A DNA stretch of 31,295 nucleotides from NCBI GenBank assembly GCA_934167225.1, contig CAKPLD010000010.1, forward strand, positions 1-31,295, read 5' to 3'. The translations under genes and the position numbers were made by a program. This document shows positions 16,346 to 25,751 of this stretch, one piece after another. The stretch is from an uncultured Clostridia bacterium. Its GTDB lineage: Bacteria; Bacillota; Clostridia; TANB77; CAG-508. The notes under the pieces are model-generated. The model worked only from the letters and a program-made list of their open reading frames with translations. It was not told the origin of the DNA and ran no database searches. Position 1 is the first letter of the stretch. Each line of letters starts with the position of its first letter.

Positions 16346-18047
16346 TTAAATTGCTATATCTAAAAGCAATAAATATATTATCGAAATTGCAACCGGAATC
16401 ATCGACAATCCGACATACAATTTAACCCATGTTCGAAATAGGTTTTTACTATCTAAATTCCATACACTTAACACTGCTATTAATGGACCTGCAATAGCCA
16501 AAATCCACAATGCCAGCATTCTAAGAAGCATAACTACAATCATAAGTAAATTTAAAATTGCAAGTACAATATATCCCATCGTATAAAATCCTTTTTCAAT
16601 CCATTCGTCAACATCATTAAAATGTGACATATATTTAAAATATCCTGCCGCTGTTGTACTAAAACTATATCCTGCTCCTTCAACATTTACTCTAATTGGC
16701 AATTCCACATTTTTAGTATTATCTAAACCACTAAATATTTGGTTACTTCCATAAATACTCAGTGCCATTATTACAACCGTTCCTATCAAGGTGGCGACCG
16801 ACGTTCCTAATGAGTCAATTCTCCTTTTGGCTTCTGCTTGTTGTTCTGGATTGTCAAATGAACTTTTTACAATCGTTATTCCACCTAGTATTAAATTGAC
16901 GAGTAATGTTGCACAAGCTATATAAAATGAAATATGTATTAGATTTGCTATAAAATTTCTTAATACCATCCATGCTGTATTTTTTTTGTTAGCTTTGCTT
17001 ACTTTTAAGAAATTTATATCAAATACATCTATATGTCCTACGGCAACATTGTATATGTCACCTATCATTACAGGTATTTTTGTATCTTCGTCGAATCTGT
17101 TGTCTTGGTCGTCTGTTTTTTCTATGTCTATTACTTTTTGCCAATCTTTTGCATCACCTTTTTTATAATAAGAAACCCTTGTATATTGATTTAATTCTCC
17201 TTTTTCTCCTTCTGTTTCCAAAGTATCTCTGCTGTATTCAACAAAAAAATGTTTAACTGGTGATTGTATTAAATTGGCTAACCATTGAATGCCATCTCCT
17301 AATGCTCTTATTAAGTCTATAACTAAAGATAAAATTGTTCCAACTGGATTATGTTGAAAATTCTTAACTATTTCTTTTAAACTTTCATATCCCCTAACTG
17401 TTTTATCTACAAACTCATTTGCATTTTTTCCAAAAGTAGTTAATGGCGAAGAAAAATCTATATCACTATTTGTTGTTTCATCGTCTATCCCTAACGTTTC
17501 CTTAATTTGTACCCATTCCTTTTCTGATGTACAATATTGTAATGTTACTGTAAATTGTGAATATGTAGCAACACCCTTTACACAACCTGTATTATCCAAA
17601 TCGGCATTTACTATTATCCATGTATCCCAAGATTTATCGCTTCCATTCCAGCCCCATTTTTCCATTAAATCGGTTTTAGAGATTTTGTCTTTAATTTCTT
17701 GAGCACCTTCTTTTCCGAATTCTTATTGTACATTTGTCACCATCTTCGTTAGTAATATATATTTTTGTTTTCATTGCCATCGTCTTTTTTATTGTGCTTC
17801 CTTCATAGCTAAATATTTTCTGAAGCTTTTCTAAAAGAAAAGTATTCCATTTTTTCATGTTATCATCAGTAGCTTCAGATGAAGTAAATTTAAAATCTTT
17901 GCCTTCATTCTCCCACGCTTCGCATGTATTCCACTGTGCTATTACATAATCTAATCTTTCAGAAATACCATAAGATACAGTTTCAAATTTGATTACAAAT
18001 AATATAACTAACATTATCAACACCAAAAATTTTATCTTTTTGCTCAA
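16346..18047 (-). CDS. VirB6-like polytopic protein (paralog D), split by a +1 shift at CGGA
   Basis: The N-terminal frame starts at TTG 18047 (ribosome site GGAGGAGGG) with a signal peptide ending near SYG, and stops at 17691. The downstream frame is open to 16346. Skipping base 17717 joins them into a 566-residue protein, matching the 540-570 residues of two intact paralogs. The downstream frame alone would start at ATG 17665 with no ribosome site and lack a signal peptide. Visible family features are the block IPVMIGDIYNVAVGHIDVF, an FDINFL motif, helices around a SSFDNPE loop, PIRVNVE...YSFST, and a C-terminal helix cluster with RMLALWILAIAGPLIAVL. It is predicted to be an inner channel component of the T4SS with a large outer N-terminal domain. 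Confidence 0.75.
17714..17717 (-). other. Putative +1 recoding site 3 (ATT CGG A)
   Basis: The zero frame reads AGA ATT CGG AAA and then stops at 17691; CGG is codon 111. The +1 frame reads GGA AAA GAA from 17716. It has a TAA immediately upstream of GAA TTC, so the shift is confined to about 27 bases. CGG is the only unusual codon in that interval. Confidence 0.6.
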
Positions 18048-18079
18048 GAAATTTCCCTCCTCTCCTTTATTTACTTTTT

Positions 18080-19228
18080 TTACATTACAATATCAAGTAT
18101 TAATTTATACACCAAACATAGCACTACTTGAAGCATTGCAACCGAAACATATACTTTCATCCATGTTTTAAAATATTTTACTTTTCCTTCATCAAACACA
18201 TATAGTGCCGATATAAGTGGCCCCACTATTGCAAGAGCCCATAACAAAATTATTCTTGCTATCATAGCAAATACAAAAATTAAATTTAAAATTGTTAAAA
18301 ACAAATAACTTAATGTCCATATAAATTTTGGAAAAAAGGAATCAACATTAGTGGTTGATGCCAAGTATCCTACATATCCTGTTAAAGTTGTGCTAAAGCT
18401 ATATGTATCTTCTACATTTACTCTTATTGGTAACTCTTCTCCATTAATCCCCATTATTTTAACTAACGCTTGTGCTCCATATGCACATAGCCCAATTGTT
18501 AAAATACAGGTTATCATCATAACAACTGCAATCTCGAATCTGTTTAAACCTTTTTTATATTTTGCATGTGCCTCTGGATTATTAAATGAACTTCTTACAA
18601 TTCCTATACCACACCATATTAAAGATATAATCAAAATTGCACTTGCTATGTATATTGTGCCATGTGTTAGGGTAGAAGCAATACTTCTAATTTTCATCCA
18701 AGGTGAATCTGCTGGATGTAAAGCTTTTCCGTCTTCTGTTTTAGTGTTCATTCCTGTCAATAAATTAATATCAAAATAATCTATATTTCCAGCACCAACA
18801 CTATATAAATCACCAATAGTAAGTGGAATTGGTGTATCTTTTGAAAAGTCGTCATCACCATTATCAAATTCTGCCTTTTTTACTTCCACACTTTTAAGTG
18901 ATGTTGAATTGCTATCATATTTATCTGCTTTTGTATATTTATTTAATTGATCATCATCTTTCAAGGCTTTATACTCAAACCTTGCCTCATCAGGCGAACC
19001 TGATTGAATTGAATTTGCAAGGCTTTGAACCTTGTCTGCTCCTATTAAAATAGCACATGACGGATAATATACTAGAGAGCCCAGAAAGTTTTTTCCAAAA
19101 TTTTCTACAACTGATGCTGCACCTTTTAAGGCGCTAACTATTCCAATTCCATAACTTACGTTTGCAGGTACACATATAAAACATATAATCATAATAATTG
19201 ATATTATTTTATATTTAATTTTGTTCAA
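18080..19228 (-). CDS. VirB6-like polytopic membrane protein (paralog C, short form)
   Basis: The product has 382 residues. It has a signal peptide or first helix (about 6-27) and then almost directly the shared family core: IPLTIGDLYSVGAGNIDYF, FDINLL, two helices flanking a SSFNNPEA loop, ELPIRVNVED...YSFST and a C-terminal helix cluster with ARIILLWALAIVGPLISALY. It lacks the extra N-terminal outer domain of the other paralogs. It starts at TTG 19228 after AGGGAGGAAAG; no nearer ATG is suitably spaced. It is probably a subunit of the same membrane channel. The succession of four such genes points to a hetero-oligomeric core rather than the single VirB6 of most T4SSs. Confidence 0.75.
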   Translation of the reverse strand: MNKIKYKIISIIMIICFICVPANVSYGIGIVSALKGAASVVENFGKNFLGSLVYYPSCAILIGADKVQSLANSIQSGSPDEARFEYKALKDDDQLNKYTKADKYDSNSTSLKSVEVKKAEFDNGDDDFSKDTPIPLTIGDLYSVGAGNIDYFDINLLTGMNTKTEDGKALHPADSPWMKIRSIASTLTHGTIYIASAILIISLIWCGIGIVRSSFNNPEAHAKYKKGLNRFEIAVVMMITCILTIGLCAYGAQALVKIMGINGEELPIRVNVEDTYSFSTTLTGYVGYLASTTNVDSFFPKFIWTLSYLFLTILNLIFVFAMIARIILLWALAIVGPLISALYVFDEGKVKYFKTWMKVYVSVAMLQVVLCLVYKLILDIVM

Positions 19229-19256
19229 TTTACTTTCCTCCCTTCTAGTAATTATC

Positions 19257-20969
19257 TTATCCTAATATTATCGTATATATAATTCTAATAAATATTGGCG
19301 GAAATAATGCCATAGCAGAATATGCTTTTACCCATGTTACAAAAGCACTAAAGTCTTTTTTATCAAATACATACAATATTGCAATAAATGGTCCTATCAT
19401 TGAAAGTAACCATACAGCAATCATTCTAACAACCATCGTACATATTGCTAATGCATTACAAATAACCAATCCTAAATATATAGCTGCATTTTTAATTCTT
19501 TGGCCACATTCTTCTAAATCTGTTGTCGATGCCATATATCTTACATATCCAGTCGCTGATGTACTAAAACTATATAAATTTTCTACATCTACCCTAATAG
19601 GCATTTCGTAGCTGTCTGTTTTTGCAATACCACTAAATAGTCCTTTGGATGCATAAATGCAAAGTGCCATTACCATTACAGAACCTACTATCATAACAAC
19701 TGCATTTTTAATTTTTTCTAGTCTTTCTTTTTCCTTTGCCCTAGCTTGTGGATTATCCAAAGTATTTTTTACAATATTAAATCCACTGTATATTATAGAA
19801 ACGATTAAAATCGAACTTGCAATATATATAGATATTCTTATTACAGTACTTGCAAATTTAGTAAAATTGCTCCAATTTGAATTCTCCGCATGTTTTAATC
19901 CTTTTCCATCAGATTTTTTTTCTTTGCCTCCTGTAAGGAAATTAATATCAAAAAAATCTATATGATCAACAGCTATATTATATAAATCACCAGAAATTAC
20001 TGGTATATATGTATCTTTTGTAAAGCTTTCTTTTTTGTTTCCATCACAATCTTCTGGTACTTCTATTCTTTTTACAACTGCTTCTCCACCTTTATATTCA
20101 GATACTTTTGTATATTTATCTAAATTATTTCCTTTGTCAGCATTGCTTTTTAGTTCATCATAACTATGTAATACTTCTTTTGCATCTGATATTTCACTTG
20201 CAGAAAGTGAGTTTTGATTTCCAACGCTATCTATCAAACTTGGTATTGCATTTGCTCCTGCTTGAATTGCATCTCCTAACCCTAGTATAAGACCTGCAAT
20301 TTTAGAAACAATTAATTCAGGCAAATGTGCAAGAGTATCGACTGCATCAAGTACACCATTTACGCCATTTTCAATGTCTTCAGACAAGTCAGCAGCTATT
20401 GCTTCCACTTCTTTATCACTCGTTTTTTGATCATTTATTTTATCTAAATCTGCCCCTGTATACAATTTCTCTAGTGATATCATAAAACTAACTTCATGAT
20501 TATTTTCATGTATACGTCTGCAGCGTGCAATAATATTTGCTTCCCAATTGTATCCAACTTTTAAATCATTGCTCGAAACATTTGTATCCAATCCAAATAT
20601 TTCCTGTAGCTCTTTTAGTGTAAATTCATTATTTTTTTCCCCATTATATGATATAGGGTCTCCAGATTCTCCAAATTGAACTTGATATTTTATTTTATCC
20701 TTATCCTTATTGGCTTGTACCTCAGTTATTTTAATATATGTATTTATTTTTATTTCTTCTGTTAACTTTCCATTATACCCCAATTTTTCTTGTAAATCTT
20801 GTTTTATTTTTTCAGTTGTATCACTTTTGTCGATACTTATTATTTGAGTATTTTTGCTACCAACAAGCTGATGATAAAAATCTTCTTTTACAAACCCTTG
20901 CGAACATCCGGTAAAAAGACATATAAACATCAATACACATGCCATTATTAAAATTAACTTCTTTCTCAT
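19257..20969 (-). CDS. VirB6-like polytopic membrane protein (paralog B) with lipoprotein-type signal
   Basis: The product has 570 residues. The N-terminus has a lipobox-like FTGC with Cys22, so it may be lipid-anchored at the outer face of the membrane (Phe at -3 is less usual). An outer domain of about 200 residues follows, then a short amphipathic and hydrophobic stretch (about 205-255). The shared core comes next: IPVISGDLYNIAVDHIDFF, FDINFLTG, a TLDNPQA loop between helices, EMPIRVDVEN...YSFST and the C-terminal RMIAVWLLSMIGPFIAILY cluster. Start 20969 is set by AAGGAGACATATA; the longer upstream start at 21047 would overlap the preceding gene and lacks a ribosome site. It is predicted to be a channel subunit. 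Confidence 0.75.
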   Translation of the reverse strand: MRKKLILIMACVLMFICLFTGCSQGFVKEDFYHQLVGSKNTQIISIDKSDTTEKIKQDLQEKLGYNGKLTEEIKINTYIKITEVQANKDKDKIKYQVQFGESGDPISYNGEKNNEFTLKELQEIFGLDTNVSSNDLKVGYNWEANIIARCRRIHENNHEVSFMISLEKLYTGADLDKINDQKTSDKEVEAIAADLSEDIENGVNGVLDAVDTLAHLPELIVSKIAGLILGLGDAIQAGANAIPSLIDSVGNQNSLSASEISDAKEVLHSYDELKSNADKGNNLDKYTKVSEYKGGEAVVKRIEVPEDCDGNKKESFTKDTYIPVISGDLYNIAVDHIDFFDINFLTGGKEKKSDGKGLKHAENSNWSNFTKFASTVIRISIYIASSILIVSIIYSGFNIVKNTLDNPQARAKEKERLEKIKNAVVMIVGSVMVMALCIYASKGLFSGIAKTDSYEMPIRVDVENLYSFSTSATGYVRYMASTTDLEECGQRIKNAAIYLGLVICNALAICTMVVRMIAVWLLSMIGPFIAILYVFDKKDFSAFVTWVKAYSAMALFPPIFIRIIYTIILG

Positions 20970-20985
20970 TATATGTCTCCTTTCC

Positions 20986-22608
20986 TTACGCAACAAGCAA
21001 AATAAATTTATAAATTCCAGCCAAAACCAATGGTAAAAATACAACAATTATATATCTTCTTATCAACACACTAAAATTCAAAAAGCTTTTGTTTTTTGTT
21101 TTTCCTGTATCACGCATATATTTTACCGCTGTAAATGGAGCTAAAACCATTAATATTCCTATAAACAACATTCTTAGTATCATAGCACCAATACATACAT
21201 AATTAAGAAGTGCCGTAAAGAAATATGCCCCTGCATTTCTTATAGATTCATCTGCTCCTATAGCTAAAAATTTAGTATATCCTATAAGATTTGTATTAAA
21301 AGAATATACACCTTCTACATTTACTCTTATCAGGTATCTCGAACTATTTCCATTTAAAAATACATTAAGTACTTGCCTATATAAGAACATAATTAAAACC
21401 ATAACTAGGTAAATTCCTGCTATCATCAATACAGCTCCGAAAAACTGATCTATTGATTTTTTGGCTTCAAAAGCACCCTTTGGTCTATGTCTCATTGTTG
21501 ATAAAACTAGCATCACACTTCTCCATATTATCATTACAAATAAAAATCCAGAAGCAATATACATCGAAACACGACTTGCATTTCTAAATAAATTTTTCCA
21601 TACTTCATTCCATCTTTTATTGTCATTTTTACCTGTATTATCAAAAAAGTCTGCATCTATACTGTCTACTTGTCTTGTAGTAGAACTATAGTAATCCGTA
21701 GGAATTACAGGAATTTCTGTGCTTGTTGTATAAATTGTTTGTTCTACTCCTTTATTATTATATGCTGTTGGTTTTATATTTTTTGTTACTAATGTCTTAT
21801 ATGTTTCTGTGTCTTTGTTTTCTTGTTCTTCTTCATTTGTAATTTTTGGAGCATCTGTTACTTGAATTTGTTTATTCATTTTTTCACTTGCTTCAATGTC
21901 TCCCCTTGTATATGTTAGCTTCTCACTCTTGTTTTTGCTAAATCCAACAGCTTCATTTGATCTTTTTTGTAACCAATCTCCAGAAGCTGATATGATATTA
22001 TATAGAGATTTATATAATATCTCTCCTAAATTTTGTTTACTAGATTTTCCTGCTGTTTTTGCAAAAGTACCGTCCATTGTTACAAGGACATGTTGACCAC
22101 TTATTTTTTCGTTATATGACCCCTTAGAAAAAAATACATCTAATATTTGTACATTTGAAGCATGACCATAATTTGGTGGATTCATAGAAGCTCCACAACT
22201 ATCTAAAATTATTCCATTATATGTATTATTGTCAAAACTTTCATCAACAAATTTAAATTGTATTGTATCGTAATAATTAAAATAATGTATATAACTTAAT
22301 CTTGGAAAGCTCTTTGGTGAACTTTGATTTAGTTCATGTGTTGCTCCTGCTAAAACTACGTATGATGTTCCATCTTTTTCATATTCACACCAACCGTATT
22401 TGTCATTTGTCGCAAAGCTACTGCTCGTAAAACCAGTTCCTAGTGTTCCATCGTCAAAACATGTTAACTTCCAATCTATGCTACTATCCGAAACATCTGG
22501 TCCATCATCATCTGTAACACCTAAAACTCCTTTATTAATCAAAAAGGAAAAAAACATAATAAACAATATACTAATAACTGTAATTCTTTTTCCAATTTGT
22601 TTATACAT
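20986..22608 (-). CDS. VirB6-like polytopic membrane protein (paralog A, divergent)
   Basis: The product has 540 residues. A signal peptide (about 1-31) is followed by an outer domain of about 240 residues with Cys residues and strands. The membrane core is the most divergent of the four: IPVIPTDYYSST, then helices around an RHRPKGAF loop in place of the FDNPE loop, LIRVNVEG...YSFNT, and a C-terminal RMLFIGILMVLAPFTAVKY cluster. It starts at ATG 22608 after GAGAGGAG, 28 bases after the VirB4 stop. Its place directly after VirB4 matches the VirB4-VirB6 order seen in many Gram-positive T4SSs. Confidence 0.75.
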   Translation of the reverse strand: MYKQIGKRITVISILFIMFFSFLINKGVLGVTDDDGPDVSDSSIDWKLTCFDDGTLGTGFTSSSFATNDKYGWCEYEKDGTSYVVLAGATHELNQSSPKSFPRLSYIHYFNYYDTIQFKFVDESFDNNTYNGIILDSCGASMNPPNYGHASNVQILDVFFSKGSYNEKISGQHVLVTMDGTFAKTAGKSSKQNLGEILYKSLYNIISASGDWLQKRSNEAVGFSKNKSEKLTYTRGDIEASEKMNKQIQVTDAPKITNEEEQENKDTETYKTLVTKNIKPTAYNNKGVEQTIYTTSTEIPVIPTDYYSSTTRQVDSIDADFFDNTGKNDNKRWNEVWKNLFRNASRVSMYIASGFLFVMIIWRSVMLVLSTMRHRPKGAFEAKKSIDQFFGAVLMIAGIYLVMVLIMFLYRQVLNVFLNGNSSRYLIRVNVEGVYSFNTNLIGYTKFLAIGADESIRNAGAYFFTALLNYVCIGAMILRMLFIGILMVLAPFTAVKYMRDTGKTKNKSFLNFSVLIRRYIIVVFLPLVLAGIYKFILLVA

Positions 22609-22636
22609 ATCTTTCTCCTCTCTTAAATTTTTTATA

Positions 22637-24574
22637 TTAACTTTCTCTTGCCAATTTATTTAGGTTTGTTTCAACAAACTTAAATTCTTTTTGTGTTGGT
22701 GTAATTTGAAGAATTGCTGTTTCAGAACCAACCTTCAAAAGACCTTCACCCCTAGTACAAGTAACTAAGAAAGATGCTTCTCCAGAACTTAATTTAAATA
22801 CTTCTTGTAGAAGCGATATTTCCGACTTATCTTGTGCCAAAAATAGTTTTGTATCAGAAGAAGTAAGTACTGCTTGTGCTTCTGGTTTTTCGTAGAAATC
22901 TTGGAATCTTTGCGAAATAATTGCCAAAGATACATTTCTTTTTCTCGCACGTCTTGCCATTTTGTTCAAAAAGTCAACAGCCTCTGGGAATGGAAGTAAC
23001 ATCCATGCCTCGTCTACTATAACCCTTTTTTGTCTTGCTTTTCTTCTATCTTCACTGTTTTTCTTAACAAATTTTTCCCAAATCCATGAAAGCAAAATTT
23101 GTTGTGCAAGAGGTCTTGCAAATCTTTCTTCCAATTGAGAAATATCTATATTTATAAATGGTGCACCATCTAGCAATTCGAATGTAGATTGTCCATCAAA
23201 ATATGCCATTTGTCCACCAAATTCTCTTATGTATTGTTTCATAACCTTTAAAAGATAACTGTAGTGGAATCTATAATCATCATTATCGTTTTCTTGTGCC
23301 ATGTGTTCTAGCCTTTTATACCACGAACCTATTGTAGGCATAAGTTTTTTCTTTCTTCCAAAGCTACCCATCGTTCTTGTATTTTCATATAAACTCATGG
23401 GATCTGATGTAATTCCAAGAGCTGCATACTCTGCTGCCACAGATTCAGAAATTATTTGTTTTGTTAACTCGTTTACCTGTTCAGTTTTTGTACTTCCTTT
23501 TGCCATTGTCATTAAAGCTTGAGTTACATCTTCAACCTTATTTTCAACATTTAAAACTTCTCTTTCTCTACCTGTTATAGCATCTTTGGCTCTTTCTACT
23601 TCTATATCGAACACATTTATAATTGTAGATGAGTTTGGGCTAACAATTACGTTTATTCCTCCTAATGCTTCTGCCACAGCATAATACTCGCCTTCTGCAT
23701 CTAGAGCCAAACTTTCAATTCCCATAAGTACAGAAGACCTTGAAATTAGTGTTTTCATTGTAACAGATTTACCAGCACCAGATTTAGCAAATATAACCAT
23801 GTTATAGTTTGTTAATGATGGGTGGAAATTGTCAAACAAAATTGGCTCTCCTGTTTGCTTATTTATTCCTAAAGGTACACCTGTTGGATGTCCAACTTCA
23901 GATGTTAAAAATGGAAATACCGTTCCCATTGAAGGTCTATCAAAAAGCTGTTTCTTTTCTATTGTATCTTCCATTAAAGGTAAACACGATTTAAATGCAT
24001 CTTCTTGCATTGCCCATGCACTTTTTATGCTAACTAATGATTTTGACATTTCATTTGAAAGCAATTTTGTCATTCTTTCCAAATCTTGCATACTATAAGC
24101 AAACAAAGTAGAAACTATTGTTGCTTCATATAATTTATTAAATCCTGCTGCAATTTGATCCCTTAAAATTTCCGTTTCATATCTTTTTTGAGAAATATCA
24201 CTCTCTCTATTGATATTTCCCTTTTCGCCAGCCATAAGTCTTTCTGTTTCTAGTTCTACAATCGTTTTATTCAAGTCGTTTTGTGAACTTGCTTCAGATA
24301 CTGGGTAAATATATATAGATGTATTTATATCTCCAAACATATATAAACTTCTAAATAACTCTGGAAACATACAAGATCTTGGAAGTCCAGAAACGAAGAA
24401 GCTTCTTGCATATCTAGTAACATTAGATATAATTTCCATATGATCCAATTTAGAAGCATCTATCCCTGCTGGTGCTATTATTTCCTTTATGGTTTTTCTA
24501 TGTAAAACTTTGTATTCATCTTCAAGCTTTTCTTCTTGGTCTTCCTCTCTTACCTTTTTCTTGAACAACGCCAT
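22637..24574 (-). CDS. virB4: VirB4-family T4SS ATPase
   Basis: This is a 645-residue cytosolic ATPase. Walker A is AKSGAGKS at 263-270 and Walker B is RVIVDEAW at 517-524 (Asp521, Glu522). It also has LDAEGEY at 291-297 and a SLAIISQRFQDF stretch near 549-560, typical of VirB4/TraC/CagE motors. The N-terminal 250 residues contain the usual VirB4 region that precedes the motor, but the earliest part of the family N-terminus appears to be encoded by the preceding gene (24522-25751), with which it overlaps by 53 bases. Start ATG 24574 has AAGGAGGAA at good spacing. VirB4 is the one universal ATPase of T4SSs and drives pilus assembly and substrate export, so this gene is the firmest identifier of the locus. 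Confidence 0.93.
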   Translation of the reverse strand: MALFKKKVREEDQEEKLEDEYKVLHRKTIKEIIAPAGIDASKLDHMEIISNVTRYARSFFVSGLPRSCMFPELFRSLYMFGDINTSIYIYPVSEASSQNDLNKTIVELETERLMAGEKGNINRESDISQKRYETEILRDQIAAGFNKLYEATIVSTLFAYSMQDLERMTKLLSNEMSKSLVSIKSAWAMQEDAFKSCLPLMEDTIEKKQLFDRPSMGTVFPFLTSEVGHPTGVPLGINKQTGEPILFDNFHPSLTNYNMVIFAKSGAGKSVTMKTLISRSSVLMGIESLALDAEGEYYAVAEALGGINVIVSPNSSTIINVFDIEVERAKDAITGREREVLNVENKVEDVTQALMTMAKGSTKTEQVNELTKQIISESVAAEYAALGITSDPMSLYENTRTMGSFGRKKKLMPTIGSWYKRLEHMAQENDNDDYRFHYSYLLKVMKQYIREFGGQMAYFDGQSTFELLDGAPFINIDISQLEERFARPLAQQILLSWIWEKFVKKNSEDRRKARQKRVIVDEAWMLLPFPEAVDFLNKMARRARKRNVSLAIISQRFQDFYEKPEAQAVLTSSDTKLFLAQDKSEISLLQEVFKLSSGEASFLVTCTRGEGLLKVGSETAILQITPTQKEFKFVETNLNKLARES

Positions 24575-25751
24575 TTCCTAATTCCTCCTTTTTTTCTTCT
24601 GCCTTTTTCGTTTTTTTCTCGTCTTTTTCAATTTTGCCAATAGCTTTATTTGCAATTTCTTCTCCAATGTACTTTTTATGTTTTTCTATTATTTCTTTAG
24701 CTTTTTCTTTTACTAATTTATCCTGATTTTTTTCTATTTCCATCGCTTTTATTTCTTTTTCTCTTCTAACTTCACCAATTTTCTTGTTAGCTAATGATAC
24801 AGATTCATCTTCAATCTTTTTATCTAATAATTTTAATTTTTTGTCTATAACATCTGGAGCAGTTGAATATAATTCGTCAAATCCTGCTTGCTTAATTTTT
24901 TCCATCCAGAATAAGTCTGATTCATCTCTGTTGTATGCAATATATAAAAGTTCTGTTAACTCCTCAGAATTTAATACTTTTCCTATTATTTGGCAAGAGA
25001 ACAATGCATTTATAACTGCTCTTGCTCTTGTATACAATTCTGAAAATGCCATATTCTTTACTTCTGATTTATCAAAATCTCCTGCTTCTATTTCAGATTG
25101 ATAGCATGGAATTATTACATAATATCTTTTATTTAATATACTTCTATTTAAACTTTGTCTTTCAATGTCTCTAATTATATCTTCTGTATATTCTTTTAGA
25201 TTTTTTTGTTTAACCAATTCATATTTTACTCTTTCTATTTCTGCAACAGTAGATTCTTTTGCTTTTAATGTTTTTTCATATTCATCTTGAACACTTAAAT
25301 ATTTTCTATCTATTTCTGCAAGTCTCTCTTTATAACCATCGATACTTCTTTCTAGGTTTATGGTTCTTGTTTGTATGTATAATTGAATTGGATATCTTAA
25401 TGTGTTTAAAAATGTTATAAACCCTTGTTCTACTGAAACTTGTTCTGCTTCTGACATTAAGTCATAATTTATACCTTGGCACTCTACAACCATTAAGAAT
25501 TTACCTTTTTTTTGAATTATCATATTATCTTCTATCTTTTCAAAATCCATAAAATCGATTATTGACTCTGGTGTATAGATTACTTGTGATTTTTTTACTT
25601 GCGTTCTTTCGTTTTCTGCGTTTAATCTTTCTTGTTCAATTCTTTTTTCCTTTGCACGCATCATAAACCATGCTACTGCTAAAGCTACTACTAAACAGCC
25701 AACCACGCCTAAAACTATTACTAATATCTGAACAACACTATCATTACTCAT
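24522..25751 (-). CDS. Membrane-anchored VirB4/TraC N-terminal-domain-like protein with AT-hook-like tail
   Basis: The product has 409 residues. One N-terminal membrane helix (about 8-30) is followed by a domain with GINYDLMSEAEQ at 93-104 and LNTLRYPIQLYIQTR near 115-129, a pattern I associate with the N-terminal domain of Gram-positive TraC/VirB4 proteins. Long coiled-coil stretches lie at about 130-200 and 300-395. The C-terminus is very basic and ends KRGRPRRKA, an AT-hook-like RGRP motif. Start 25751 has GGAGGAG upstream. The gene overlaps PrgI-like upstream (8 bases) and VirB4 downstream (53 bases), indicating translational coupling. It probably tethers the VirB4 motor to the membrane; the basic tail might bind nucleic acid. 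Confidence 0.75.
   Translation of the reverse strand: MSNDSVVQILVIVLGVVGCLVVALAVAWFMMRAKEKRIEQERLNAENERTQVKKSQVIYTPESIIDFMDFEKIEDNMIIQKKGKFLMVVECQGINYDLMSEAEQVSVEQGFITFLNTLRYPIQLYIQTRTINLERSIDGYKERLAEIDRKYLSVQDEYEKTLKAKESTVAEIERVKYELVKQKNLKEYTEDIIRDIERQSLNRSILNKRYYVIIPCYQSEIEAGDFDKSEVKNMAFSELYTRARAVINALFSCQIIGKVLNSEELTELLYIAYNRDESDLFWMEKIKQAGFDELYSTAPDVIDKKLKLLDKKIEDESVSLANKKIGEVRREKEIKAMEIEKNQDKLVKEKAKEIIEKHKKYIGEEIANKAIGKIEKDEKKTKKAEEKKEELGNGVVQEKGKRGRPRRKA

Noticed and set aside
10622..18047. Simple pseudogene decay of the secretion locus
   Set aside because: All other genes are intact with good ribosome sites. The three shifts are all of the same size and at the same tetranucleotide, and there are no nonsense mutations inside the joined frames.
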